Shown in pieces: positions 41,877 through 50,674 of a stretch of 64,000 bases of DNA. How positions within the stretch are numbered: position 1 is the first letter of the stretch; every line of letters starts with the position of its first letter. This stretch comes from Chryseobacterium sp. Leaf404. GTDB taxonomy: Bacteria > Bacteroidota > Bacteroidia > Flavobacteriales > Weeksellaceae. Both the position numbers and the translations under genes were made by a program. The stretch covers positions 801,606-865,605 of the forward strand of contig NZ_LMQM01000010.1 in NCBI RefSeq assembly GCF_001424145.1, read 5' to 3'. The notes under the pieces are model-generated. The model ran no database searches and was not told the DNA's origin. It worked only from the letters and a program-made list of their open reading frames with translations.

Positions 41877-42221
41877 ATGAAGATCAATTTACCAGACAAA
41901 CTCTACTACTCTATTGGCGAAGTCGCCAAGGCTTTTGACGTAAACACTTCATTGATAAGATATTGGGAGCAGGAATTCCCGATTATCAAACCCAAAAAGA
42001 ACAAAAAAGGGAACCGCTATTTTACGCCTGAGGATATTAAAAATCTGCAGATCATTTACCATTTGGTTAAAGAAAAAGGATATACGCTGGATGGAGCAAA
42101 AATCGCACTGACGACCAATTCAAAAATCTCTGAAACCGTCACGCTTATCGACCGTCTGGAATTTGTAAAGGCTGAACTTTTGAAGCTCAAAGACTCTCTT
42201 ACAGAAAAAGACGAAAGCTAA
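41877..42221 (+). CDS. MerR-family transcriptional regulator
   Basis: A 114-residue protein with a MerR-type winged helix (YYSIGEVAKAFDVNTSLIRYWEQEFPIIKPKKNKKGNRYFTPEDIKNLQIIYHLVKEKGYTLDGAKIAL) followed by a short coiled-coil end. There is no ligand-binding domain or metal-binding Cys cluster. The ATG at 41877 was chosen; the longer frame from 41754 would translate the leader hairpin. The HhH gene follows 72 bases on. Confidence 0.88.
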   Translation: MKINLPDKLYYSIGEVAKAFDVNTSLIRYWEQEFPIIKPKKNKKGNRYFTPEDIKNLQIIYHLVKEKGYTLDGAKIALTTNSKISETVTLIDRLEFVKAELLKLKDSLTEKDES

Positions 42222-42293
42222 AATCCTGATATTTCCCGAAAATAAATCATCAGATAATGATTTTCGAATTAAAATAATTCTTAAATTTATTAT

Positions 42294-43586
42294 ATGATGC
42301 GAAAAAACTATTATACAAAGATTACAATTCTTGCAATGCTTCTGGCAATCCTTTCGATGTACAGTAAATACGCCGAAAGTAAGGATGAAAAATTCCCCGA
42401 ACTTAGATTTACGACTGAAACTCCGGAATCAATACCTCTTTCTGAGTTTGATCCAAACGAATTATCAGCGGATCAGTGGCAAAAACTGGGATTTTCTGAG
42501 AAACAGACCGCTACAATTTTAAAGTATAAAGAAATTGTTGGCGGAAGATTTATTTCAAAAGAACAGCTTAAAAAATGTTATTCTATTTCTGAGGAAAAAT
42601 TCAGTGACATTGAACCCTTCATTCAGCTTCCAGAAACCAATAAAGAGGGAAAACTCACCAAATTTGAAAACGGAAGTTTCAACAGGAAAGAGCTGAACAT
42701 TACTGAAAAATTCAATCCTGATCATTATTCTCAATCGAATTGGGAACAAATGGGCTTTTCTGAAAAACAGGCTTCGGCAATTTTAAAATACAAAAATTAT
42801 CTCGGCGGAAGTTTTGTGAGCAAAGAGAAATTCAAAGAATGCTTTATCATCAGCGATGAAAATTATCAGAAACTTGAGCCCTATCTCATTCTTCCGGCAA
42901 AAACTCCCGAAAATTTTGCTAAAAACAGATTTAAGAAAGATACCATTAGAGAAAAAATTAACTACAAACCTTTCAATCCCAACGAACTCGACCGTGCAGG
43001 CTGGGAAAATTTAGGTTTTTCTGAAAAACAGGCGAATGTAATTGTCAATTACCGTGACAGAAATCTCAAAGGCAGTTTCAAAAGTTTGGATGATATTAAA
43101 AACTGTTTCGTCATTAATGAAGATAAATTCAATGAGATGAAACCTTACATCAAGCTTTCTCAGGTAAAAAATGATTCAAAATCTGAAAATTTTAAAGAGA
43201 CCGATTTCACAAAAACAGATTTAAATTCAATTACATTTAAACAACTTCTAGAGTACGGTTTTGATGAAAAAGCAGCCGGTTCGCTTGTCGGTTTTCGAAA
43301 AAAACTTGGCGGATTTGTTACGAAAGAACAAATTCTAGACACTTATAATATTGATAAGGAACTGACTCACAAACTGGTGACTTCAGCACCTCTTGATGTT
43401 TCTAAGGTGCAGAAATACTCACTTGCAGAAGCACCGGAAGAATGGCTGAAAAATCATCCTTATTTTAAATATTCTGCAGATAAGATTATCTATTACCGAA
43501 TAAGCAATCCCGACGACAGGAAAATCTGGAAATTCATCAAAGTGAAACCTGAATATGAAGCGAGGATGAGGCTTTACGTAAAATAA
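42294..43586 (+). CDS. Helix-hairpin-helix repeat protein, membrane anchored
   Basis: A 430-residue protein with one N-terminal hydrophobic segment (ITILAMLLAILSMYSKYAE) and four HhH/ComEA-like repeats of about 75-85 residues. The first three start at FDPNELSADQWQKLGFSEKQ (about 47), FNPDHYSQSNWEQMGFSEKQ (about 140) and FNPNELDRAGWENLGFSEKQ (about 225). The fourth, TDLNSITFKQLLEYGFDEKA, is near 305. ComEA-type HhH domains bind DNA without sequence specificity, so a role in DNA uptake at the envelope is possible. The unit number is larger than in ComEA itself. Confidence 0.85.
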   Translation: MMRKNYYTKITILAMLLAILSMYSKYAESKDEKFPELRFTTETPESIPLSEFDPNELSADQWQKLGFSEKQTATILKYKEIVGGRFISKEQLKKCYSISEEKFSDIEPFIQLPETNKEGKLTKFENGSFNRKELNITEKFNPDHYSQSNWEQMGFSEKQASAILKYKNYLGGSFVSKEKFKECFIISDENYQKLEPYLILPAKTPENFAKNRFKKDTIREKINYKPFNPNELDRAGWENLGFSEKQANVIVNYRDRNLKGSFKSLDDIKNCFVINEDKFNEMKPYIKLSQVKNDSKSENFKETDFTKTDLNSITFKQLLEYGFDEKAAGSLVGFRKKLGGFVTKEQILDTYNIDKELTHKLVTSAPLDVSKVQKYSLAEAPEEWLKNHPYFKYSADKIIYYRISNPDDRKIWKFIKVKPEYEARMRLYVK

Positions 43587-43633
43587 AATTGGCTTTAGAT
43601 TTGATTTCATTTTTCAACTCACAATCAAACAAT

Positions 43634-44068
43634 ATGATTACGAAAATAATTTTATGCTTAGGCATTTTACCTGGTATAGCTTTCTCAATGCCAAGTGACT
43701 TTAAGACAACTTCAAAATATGAAGTTACCACTCAGAAACAGGAGAAAGTACCCAAAACGGTTATTATTAAAACTAAAAAGTTTAAAATAAAAATTGACAA
43801 ACAACCCAATGGAAATTATCTCTATCAATCCTGGGGAGCTAGTACGAAAATATCTGCCAAGCCAGCGATGATTATTTCCGACGGAGATGTCATTCCGGAT
43901 GGATCAGGAGGAAATTATTATTTTGAATTTAATAATAACGGAACACTTTATCAGGTTTGGAGAAATTATCTTACAAGTTCATCTAAAAAAGCACCGTACA
44001 CATTGGTTGTAATAGATAACAACGGTGAAACCATCGTAAGACAGCATGCGCAGGTTGTAAAAAATTAA
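43634..44068 (+). CDS. Small exported protein of unknown function
   Basis: A 144-residue protein with a signal peptide (ITKIILCLGILPGIAFS). The mature part is a basic linker (TTQKQEKVPKTVIIKTKKFKIKID) and a beta-rich domain (GNYLYQSWGASTKISAKPAMIISDGDVIPDGSGGNYYFEFNNNGTLYQVWRNYL). I do not recognise the family. The ATG at 43634 is taken as the start because the hydrophobic signal begins there. A strong terminator follows. Confidence 0.75.
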   Translation: MITKIILCLGILPGIAFSMPSDFKTTSKYEVTTQKQEKVPKTVIIKTKKFKIKIDKQPNGNYLYQSWGASTKISAKPAMIISDGDVIPDGSGGNYYFEFNNNGTLYQVWRNYLTSSSKKAPYTLVVIDNNGETIVRQHAQVVKN

Positions 44069-44086
44069 TTTTAAACAAAATCAAAT

Positions 44087-44118
44087 AATAATTCCTAATT
44101 TCACGATTAGGAATTATT
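44087..44118 (+). terminator. Terminator after the exported protein gene at 43634
   Basis: The 13-bp perfect stem AATAATTCCTAAT/ATTAGGAATTATT is followed by TATTTT. Confidence 0.85.
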
Positions 44119-44135
44119 TATTTTAATCAAATCAA

Positions 44136-45764
44136 ATGAATTTTACATTAAAGGCAAATTTAATAGACATCATTTCCAGGGAAATTTTTCCTGCAGAAAT
44201 ATCTGTGGATAACCGAAGAATAGCTTCAATACAAAGGATTGACGAGCAATTAGACTCGTACATTCTTCCTGGATTCATCGATGCGCACGTTCACATTGAA
44301 AGCAGCATGCTCGTCCCTTCAGAATTTGCCAGAATTGCCGCAAAACACGGTACTGTAGGAACTATTTCTGATCCCCATGAGATTGCCAATGTCTTGGGCG
44401 TTTCGGGTGTTGATTATATGATTGAAAATGCCCGGAAAGTTCCGTTTCATTTTTATTTTGGAGCTCCGTCCTGTGTACCGGCAACGAATTTTGAAACTGC
44501 GGGAGCTGTAATTGATGCTGATGACATTAACAAATTATTGGACAGAAAAGAAATCGTTTACCTGGCTGAAATGATGAATTTCCCTGGGGTAATTTATAAG
44601 GATGAAGAGGTTTTAAAGAAAATAGATTTTGCCAAAAAAAATAACAAACCTATTGACGGTCACGCTCCAGGACTAATGGGTGAAGGTATGAAAACATATT
44701 TCGATGCCGGAATTACTACAGACCACGAATGTTTTGGCCACACCGAAGCTTTGGAGAAACTGAAACATGGTGTAAAAATTATGATCAGGGAAGGCAGTGC
44801 GGCAAAGAATTTTGATACTTTGATTCCACTTTTGAAAGATTATCCCGACCAGATCATGTTTTGCTGTGATGATAAACATCCCGATAATTTAATTGAATCT
44901 CATATCAATGACCATGTAAAACGCGCTTTAGCAGCTGGTCATAACTTATATGATGTACTTCGTGCTGCATCTTACAACGTAATTCAACATTATAATTTAC
45001 CTATTGGCTTATTGCAGGTTGGTGACAATGCAGATTTTATTGAAATTGATAATCTGGAAGATTTTAATATTTTAAAAACCTACATCAAGGGAAAATTGGT
45101 TGCAGAGAACGGACAATCTTTCATTCAGTCTGTTGAAGCTCCGATTGTGAATAATTTCAACTGTAGTGTAAAGCAACCCTCTGATTTTAAAATTAAAACT
45201 CAAGGAGATATAATTCGGGTGATAGAAGCACTTGACGGGCAGTTGATCACGCATGAAATTCACGCACAATCACTTGAGAAAAATGGTTTTGCGGAATCCA
45301 ATATTGAAGAAGATATTCTTAAAATTGCTGTAGTCAACCGATACAGTGATGTTCCTGCAGCCATAGCTTTTATTAAAAATATTGGTTTAAAAAGCGGAGC
45401 TATTGCATCTTGTGTTGCCCACGACTGTCACAATATTGTTGTCGTTGGAACGAATGATGATGACATTTGTAAAGCTGTGAACGCGATCATCGAAGCAAAA
45501 GGGGGAATTTCTTTAGCTACAGAAGCCGAAGAATTGGTCTTAGAATTACCCATTGCAGGAATAATGACTGACCTTCCTGCTGAAGAAGTGGCTGAATTGT
45601 ATATTAAATTGGACAGAAGAGCCAAAGAATTGGGAAGCAAATTGAGAGCACCTTACATGAGTTTGTCTTTCATGGCACTTTTAGTTATCCCTGAACTGAA
45701 ACTTAGTGATAAAGGTTTATTTAATGGTAAAAGTTTTGAGTTTACTGATGTTTTTGTGAAGTAA
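44136..45764 (+). CDS. ade: Adenine deaminase
   Basis: A 542-residue metal-dependent amidohydrolase with PGFIDAHVHIESSMLVPSEFA (metal-binding His pair) near residue 50, SDPHEIANVLG, DGHAPGLMG, GITTDHECFGHTEAL and FCCDDKHPD. The adenine-deaminase C-terminal domain has GGISLATEAEELVLELPIAGIMT. It converts adenine to hypoxanthine and ammonia in purine salvage. The length matches the family; no partner genes are adjacent. Confidence 0.95.
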   Translation: MNFTLKANLIDIISREIFPAEISVDNRRIASIQRIDEQLDSYILPGFIDAHVHIESSMLVPSEFARIAAKHGTVGTISDPHEIANVLGVSGVDYMIENARKVPFHFYFGAPSCVPATNFETAGAVIDADDINKLLDRKEIVYLAEMMNFPGVIYKDEEVLKKIDFAKKNNKPIDGHAPGLMGEGMKTYFDAGITTDHECFGHTEALEKLKHGVKIMIREGSAAKNFDTLIPLLKDYPDQIMFCCDDKHPDNLIESHINDHVKRALAAGHNLYDVLRAASYNVIQHYNLPIGLLQVGDNADFIEIDNLEDFNILKTYIKGKLVAENGQSFIQSVEAPIVNNFNCSVKQPSDFKIKTQGDIIRVIEALDGQLITHEIHAQSLEKNGFAESNIEEDILKIAVVNRYSDVPAAIAFIKNIGLKSGAIASCVAHDCHNIVVVGTNDDDICKAVNAIIEAKGGISLATEAEELVLELPIAGIMTDLPAEEVAELYIKLDRRAKELGSKLRAPYMSLSFMALLVIPELKLSDKGLFNGKSFEFTDVFVK

Positions 45765-45839
45765 AAACTGATTTAGTAAAGTAAATAAAACACACTTACT
45801 CTCATCATACCCAGTTCAATAATAAAAAAATAAGAAATT

Positions 45840-46475
45840 ATGCTAAAGTATTCATCGGTTTTTAAGTATGCGAAATATTGTTTGATTCTATTTTTTACTG
45901 CTTTGATATCATGTAAGCAAAACAAGAAATTGGAAATAATAAAGTCTATTCCAGAAGATGAAATATTATCATTAAAGTATGAAGTTTTAAATCAATTAAT
46001 TAAAGAAGATAGTATTGCTTCACACTTTAATAATTTTGTTTACAGTAAAGGTACACTGCCTGTAACTATTATTAATGATATTGATGAAGAACGACCATTA
46101 GGACTAGACTTAAAATATGATTCGTTATTTAAAGCTGAGGATTCATCTTTTTACAAAACTCAGGAAAAAACTGACTACCGTTTTAAACTTGATTCATCAA
46201 AAATACATTCAAAAATACAATACGTAACAGCTGAAGAACTTTACAACATGAGAAGCAATGGAGTAGAAAAGTTTTGGACGAATTTTAATAAAAGATTTGA
46301 AGGTAAATGTGTGAAAGTATATTCAGTTCCTTTCTTCACGAAGGATAAAACTATTTGTGTAGTTCAAAATTCAACATCATGTGGAATTTTAGCTGCCGAT
46401 GGATCTACTGCTATTTATAAAAAAGTTGACGGAAAATGGATAATCATCCGCTCTTACGACCATTGGGTAAGTTAA
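45840..46475 (+). CDS. Lipoprotein of unknown function
   Basis: A 211-residue protein with a lipoprotein signal (CLILFFTALISC; lipobox LISC). The mature region has no family I recognise. It ends in a compact domain with SVPFFTKDKTICVVQNSTSCGILAADGSTAIYKKVDGKWIIIRSYDHWVS, where two cysteines may form a disulfide. Codon use is AT-rich like its neighbours. Confidence 0.75.
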   Translation: MLKYSSVFKYAKYCLILFFTALISCKQNKKLEIIKSIPEDEILSLKYEVLNQLIKEDSIASHFNNFVYSKGTLPVTIINDIDEERPLGLDLKYDSLFKAEDSSFYKTQEKTDYRFKLDSSKIHSKIQYVTAEELYNMRSNGVEKFWTNFNKRFEGKCVKVYSVPFFTKDKTICVVQNSTSCGILAADGSTAIYKKVDGKWIIIRSYDHWVS

Positions 46476-46499
46476 AAGAATGGTAGGATAAAATATAAA

Positions 46500-46535
46500 A
46501 ATCCATTTCAAAATATTTGAAATGGATTCTTTTTT
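46500..46535. terminator. Bidirectional terminator after the lipoprotein gene
   Basis: The 13-bp perfect stem AATCCATTTCAAA/TTTGAAATGGATT with a 3-base loop and a T run. It sits between converging genes. Confidence 0.88.
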
Positions 46536-46551
46536 GTAATTACTTACAAAC

Positions 46552-47166
46552 TTAATTATTAATATACTTCTCAAAAATTTTAGAAAAATCTTTCTGAGTA
46601 TATCTGTCGAAACTGTTGGTGTTCCAGGCAAAAATATATTCGTTGATTGCCTTTAGTTCCTGACTTTTTGAAACGTTTTCCTGCTTTCCTGAAGCGACAC
46701 TACCGATGGCTTTCAAAATACTGTCATTGGAAAAATTCAACAAAGAATGATTATGATGAACTTCCTGCTGAATCGCCAACAATGCCTTATACAAATCTTT
46801 CAGCTGATCAATCTGACCTTTCGCAACGCTGATCATTAAAGGGACATTCCCGATATTAAATGCAATTTCAGCATCCAAATCGATGGTACCCGCAGTTTGT
46901 AGAGTCACATTCGAGAATGGAAATTGATAGTATTCATATCTTCTCAGAATTCTTTTTCTGTCAATCGCACTTGCACCATCTATATGGATTAAAGCACGGT
47001 TGGTGAAGCAATATTCGTCTCTACGGGATTTAATCAAAAAGAAAATTTTCTCATTATCTTCAGATAGAATATAATCATCAGAATCTACTTTGTCATAATC
47101 CTGAGCGGGAATAATCTTACCAATATCTCCCAGTCCTAAAGCTTCCGCAGCTAATTTTTTAAACAT
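46552..47166 (-). CDS. PH-domain (DUF1696, bPH) protein
   Basis: A 204-residue cytosolic protein. The N-terminal 120 residues form a bacterial pleckstrin-homology domain (KIFFLIKSRRDEYCFTNRALIHIDGASAIDRKRILRRYEYYQFPFSNVTLQTAGTIDLDAEIAF). A helical tail follows (QELKAINEYIFAWNTNSFDRYTQKDFSKIFEKYI). bPH proteins of this type form rings, but their role is unknown. It is a single gene upstream of a convergent pair's terminator. Confidence 0.85.
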   Translation of the reverse strand: MFKKLAAEALGLGDIGKIIPAQDYDKVDSDDYILSEDNEKIFFLIKSRRDEYCFTNRALIHIDGASAIDRKRILRRYEYYQFPFSNVTLQTAGTIDLDAEIAFNIGNVPLMISVAKGQIDQLKDLYKALLAIQQEVHHNHSLLNFSNDSILKAIGSVASGKQENVSKSQELKAINEYIFAWNTNSFDRYTQKDFSKIFEKYINN

Positions 47167-47252
47167 AATTTTATTATAATTTGCAGTTTATTGATGGATA
47201 AAATTAAGAAAATATGTGAAATAAAAGAGAAAAATTGTTTAGGAAAAAACAA

Positions 47253-47276
47253 AAACCACAGACGAATCTGTGGTTT
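47253..47276 (-). terminator. Terminator after lpdA
   Basis: The 10-bp perfect stem AAACCACAGA/TCTGTGGTTT with tetraloop CGAA, downstream of the lpdA stop. Confidence 0.82.
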
Positions 47277-47301
47277 GAATATTTAGAATAAAAATTTCTA
47301 A

Positions 47302-48690
47302 TTAAATGTGAATCACTTCACCATAAGCAGCTGCTGCAGCTTCCATAATCGCTTCAGAAACCGTTGGGTGTGGGTGAATAGATTTGATGATTTCGTGACC
47401 TGTAGTTTCCAGTTTTCTTGCTACAACAGCTTCAGCAACCATATCGGTAACGCCTTCACCAATCATGTGGCAACCTAACCATTCGCCATATTTAGCATCA
47501 AAAATCACTTTGATGAAACCATCTGTATTTCCGTTGGCAGTCGCTTTTCCGCTTGCAGAAAGAGGGAATTTACCAACTTTGATTTCATACCCTTTTTCTT
47601 TAGCCTGCTTTTCAGTAAGACCAACAGAAGCAACTTCAGGGTGACAATAAGTACATCCAGGAATATTGCCGTAGTCGATTTTCTCAACGTGCATTCCCTT
47701 AATTTTTTCTACACAAGTTATCCCTTCGGCAGAAGCAACGTGTGCCAAAGCCTGAGTCGGGATGATATCTCCAATTGCATAATAACCAGGTACTGAAGTT
47801 TCGTACCATTCGTTCACCAAAACTCTTCCTTTATCTGTCTGGATGCCCACTTCTTCAAGACCGATGTTTTCGATGTTGGCAGCGATTCCTACAGCAGATA
47901 ACAATATGTCAGCTTCAAGGGTAATATTTCCTTTTGCTGTTTTTACAGTCGCTTTCACACCATTTCCGCTTGTATCTACGCTTTCAACAGATGCATTGGT
48001 CATAATTTCGATCCCTGTTTTTTTCAAAGATTTCTCTAAGTGTTTTGAGATTTCTTCGTCTTCCACAGGAACGATATTTGGTAAGAATTCAACAACAGTT
48101 ACTTTCGTACCCATTGTGTTATAAAAATCAGCAAACTCAACTCCGATTGCTCCAGAACCTACAACGATCATAGATTTTGGTTGCTCAGGAAGAGACAATG
48201 CCTGTCTATATCCGATTACTTTTTTACCATCCTGTGGAAGGTTTGGCAATTCTCTTGAACGCGCTCCTGTAGCCAAAATAATATTAGTTCCTGTATATTC
48301 AGTTACTTTACCATCTTTATCTGTAACAGAAACTTTTTTACCTTTCTGAACTTTAGCAGTTCCAAGAATTACGTCGATCTTATTCTTTTTCATCAAGAAT
48401 TCGATTCCTTTGCTCATTTTAGAGGCAACACCACGGCTTCTCTGGATCACATTCGGAAATTCAAAACTCGCTTCCACTTTGTTTAAACCATAATCTTCAG
48501 CATGATTGATGTAATGAAAAACCTGAGCAGATTTCAACAAAGCTTTCGTTGGAATACATCCCCAGTTAAGGCAAATTCCTCCTAAATTTTCTTTCTCAAT
48601 AATTGCGGTTTTAAAACCCAATTGTGCCGCTCTGATTGCTGTAACATATCCACCAGGACCACTACCGATGACAATAATATCGTAATTCAT
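47302..48690 (-). CDS. lpdA: Dihydrolipoyl dehydrogenase
   Basis: A 462-residue flavoprotein disulfide reductase with FAD motif VIGSGPGGYVTAIRAAQLG, the redox disulfide GGICLNWGCIPTKAL (residues about 37-51), NAD motif VVGSGAIGVEFADFY and the C-terminal HPHPTVSEAIMEAA with the catalytic His-Glu pair. It reoxidises lipoamide in 2-oxoacid dehydrogenase complexes. The rest of such a complex is not adjacent; a stand-alone lpdA is common in flavobacteria. Confidence 0.95.
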   Translation of the reverse strand: MNYDIIVIGSGPGGYVTAIRAAQLGFKTAIIEKENLGGICLNWGCIPTKALLKSAQVFHYINHAEDYGLNKVEASFEFPNVIQRSRGVASKMSKGIEFLMKKNKIDVILGTAKVQKGKKVSVTDKDGKVTEYTGTNIILATGARSRELPNLPQDGKKVIGYRQALSLPEQPKSMIVVGSGAIGVEFADFYNTMGTKVTVVEFLPNIVPVEDEEISKHLEKSLKKTGIEIMTNASVESVDTSGNGVKATVKTAKGNITLEADILLSAVGIAANIENIGLEEVGIQTDKGRVLVNEWYETSVPGYYAIGDIIPTQALAHVASAEGITCVEKIKGMHVEKIDYGNIPGCTYCHPEVASVGLTEKQAKEKGYEIKVGKFPLSASGKATANGNTDGFIKVIFDAKYGEWLGCHMIGEGVTDMVAEAVVARKLETTGHEIIKSIHPHPTVSEAIMEAAAAAYGEVIHI

Positions 48691-48794
48691 TAGTTTAAAA
48701 TTTTATGCGAATTTACGGAAAAAATATTGAATTTTTAGGTTTCTCAAAACAGTTCTTACAATGCTTTATTATTATGATTTTAATTTATTTAATT

Positions 48795-48828
48795 GAAAAA
48801 AGAGAACACATCTGCATTCTCTTTTTTC
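48795..48828 (-). terminator. Terminator after the small exported protein at 48850
   Basis: The 12-bp perfect stem GAAAAAAGAGAA/TTCTCTTTTTTC with a 10-base loop. Confidence 0.82.
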
Positions 48829-48849
48829 TGTTTTCATTTTAATTAAAAA

Positions 48850-49122
48850 TTATCTAGCCGCTTTGAGTAATTTTTTCTCGTTCTGATATCTCAGATTTAG
48901 AGCTTTTATCTGCTCGGCTTTCATTTTTTTTGTTGCAACCGGATGACTCATAATTAACCGTTTTTCGTTTCTGTAACGCTTATTGAGTTCACTCGCTTTG
49001 CTGTTCGTAAATTGAGTTTTTGAAGGATGCACCGGCGCCGCAGGACGAGGTGGATGTCTCTGTGCTAAAGCTGTAGTAGATAATCCTACGATTAAAAGTG
49101 CTGATATTAAATACTTTTTCAT
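48850..49122 (-). CDS. Small exported basic protein
   Basis: A 90-residue protein with a signal peptide (KKYLISALLIVGLSTTALAQ), a proline/histidine-rich linker (RHPPRPAAPVHPS) and a helical Lys/Arg-rich end. The end carries two related segments, LNKRYRNEKRLIMSHP and LNLRYQNEKKLLKAAR. The duplicated L-N-x-R-Y-x-N-E-K motif suggests a helical hairpin. I do not recognise a family. Confidence 0.78.
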   Translation of the reverse strand: MKKYLISALLIVGLSTTALAQRHPPRPAAPVHPSKTQFTNSKASELNKRYRNEKRLIMSHPVATKKMKAEQIKALNLRYQNEKKLLKAAR

Positions 49123-49254
49123 GACTTTACATTTTAATAATTGAATCTCTTTTAAAGAAAATCAATCGGATTTTAATAGAAGTACTACAGATTTCATACC
49201 ACATTTTAATTACCAAATCTGATTATTTTATCCAAATTAAAATAAGCAGTGAAA

Positions 49255-50565
49255 TTATTTTTTATTGTGTGCCACTCTCCATACAATCCCACTTACATCA
49301 TCAGCAACGAGAATCGAACCGTCTGCGATCTGAAGAACTCCAACAGGTCTTCCGTACACGTCACCTTTCTCTTCATTCGCAATAAATCCGGTTAAAAAAG
49401 GCTGATACGGTCCTGAAGCTTTTCCATTCGCAAAAGGAACAAATGCAACCTGATAACCCACCAACGAGGAACGATTCCAGGATCCGTGCTGTCCGATGAA
49501 GGCACCGTTTTTATATTTTTCAGGAAACTGATTTCCTGTGTAAAAAGTTAAACCTAAAGAAGCAGTGTGTGACCCCAAAGGAACATCCGGAACGATGGTT
49601 TTTGCAACCAAATCAGGTTTTTCACCCTTTCTTCTCGGATCTTCATTTTTACCGAAATAAGCATAAGGCCAGCCATAAAACTGATCGCGTTTTACACTGG
49701 TCAGATAATCAGGAACGAGCTCATCGCCCAATTCGTCTCTTTCATTTACGACCGTCCAAAGCTCTCCGGTGGCAGGATTCCAGCTCATTCCAACAGGATT
49801 TCGCAGTCCCGCTCCGTAGATTTTTTCACCGCTTCCATCAGGATTGACTTCCAAAATATTGGCTCTTCTTACCTCATATTCCATCCCGTTTTCACCAACA
49901 TTGCTTCCGGAACCAACGGAAATATAGATTTTAGACTGATCTTTATTGGCAATTAGATTTCGCGTCCAGTGATTGTTATAACCTCCTGCTGGCAGATCCA
50001 CAATCTTCTTTCCGGCCTGTGTAATTTTCGTATCACCTTCTTTGTAAGGATAAACCCAAAGGCCATCAGTATTGGCGACATAAAATTTATCTTTAATGAT
50101 CAACATTCCGTACGGCTGATTTAAATTATCAAGGAAAACGGAAGATGATTCTGCCACTCCGTCTTTGTTCGCATCTCTGTACAAAATAATGCGGTTGGCC
50201 GATTTTCCACCAACTTCAGCATCGCTTTTTCCGCTGATGTCATTTTTAATTTTTTCGGTTTTTGTTCTTTCAGAGTTGGAAAGTACGACAAAGATATCAC
50301 CGTTTGCAGCCTGAATCATGTTTCTCGGACTTTTAATATTTTCCGCAAAACGAGTTACCGTAAATCCTTCCGGCGCTGTTGGCGTCTTTCCTGCAGGCCA
50401 TCCGATGACGTTGCTGAATTTGTTTTTCGCACCTTTCTCGTCGGGCGCGGGAAGTTTTAAAGTATCTGTTTTGGTCACCACTTCGGTTTCTGAAGTATTC
50501 GGATTTTTCTTTTCCTTACAACTGAAAAACAGCACAGCGACTGCCGGTAGAAGATATTTTTTCAT
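49255..50565 (-). CDS. PQQ-dependent sugar (sorbosone-like) dehydrogenase lipoprotein
   Basis: A 436-residue lipoprotein (YLLPAVAVLFFSC; lipobox FFSC) with a six-bladed propeller of the glucose/sorbosone dehydrogenase family. It shows FAENIKSPRNMIQAANGDIFVVLSN, YISVGSGSNVGENG, GLRNPVGMSWNPATGELWTVVNERDELGDELVPDYLT and FIGQHGSWNRSSLVGYQVAFVPF. It probably oxidises a sugar or aldose in the envelope, using PQQ. The ATG at 50565 was preferred over 50613 since the lipoprotein signal starts there. It follows the GH3 gene by about 110 bases. Confidence 0.87.
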   Translation of the reverse strand: MKKYLLPAVAVLFFSCKEKKNPNTSETEVVTKTDTLKLPAPDEKGAKNKFSNVIGWPAGKTPTAPEGFTVTRFAENIKSPRNMIQAANGDIFVVLSNSERTKTEKIKNDISGKSDAEVGGKSANRIILYRDANKDGVAESSSVFLDNLNQPYGMLIIKDKFYVANTDGLWVYPYKEGDTKITQAGKKIVDLPAGGYNNHWTRNLIANKDQSKIYISVGSGSNVGENGMEYEVRRANILEVNPDGSGEKIYGAGLRNPVGMSWNPATGELWTVVNERDELGDELVPDYLTSVKRDQFYGWPYAYFGKNEDPRRKGEKPDLVAKTIVPDVPLGSHTASLGLTFYTGNQFPEKYKNGAFIGQHGSWNRSSLVGYQVAFVPFANGKASGPYQPFLTGFIANEEKGDVYGRPVGVLQIADGSILVADDVSGIVWRVAHNKK

Positions 50566-50674
50566 AAAATAATGATATGATGTGTTAGAAATATTTTGCC
50601 TCAAAAGTTGCAAAAACCGTTCCCTAAAAAGAAAACGGTTTTGAATTATTCTGATTTTAAGTTCATCTAAGACC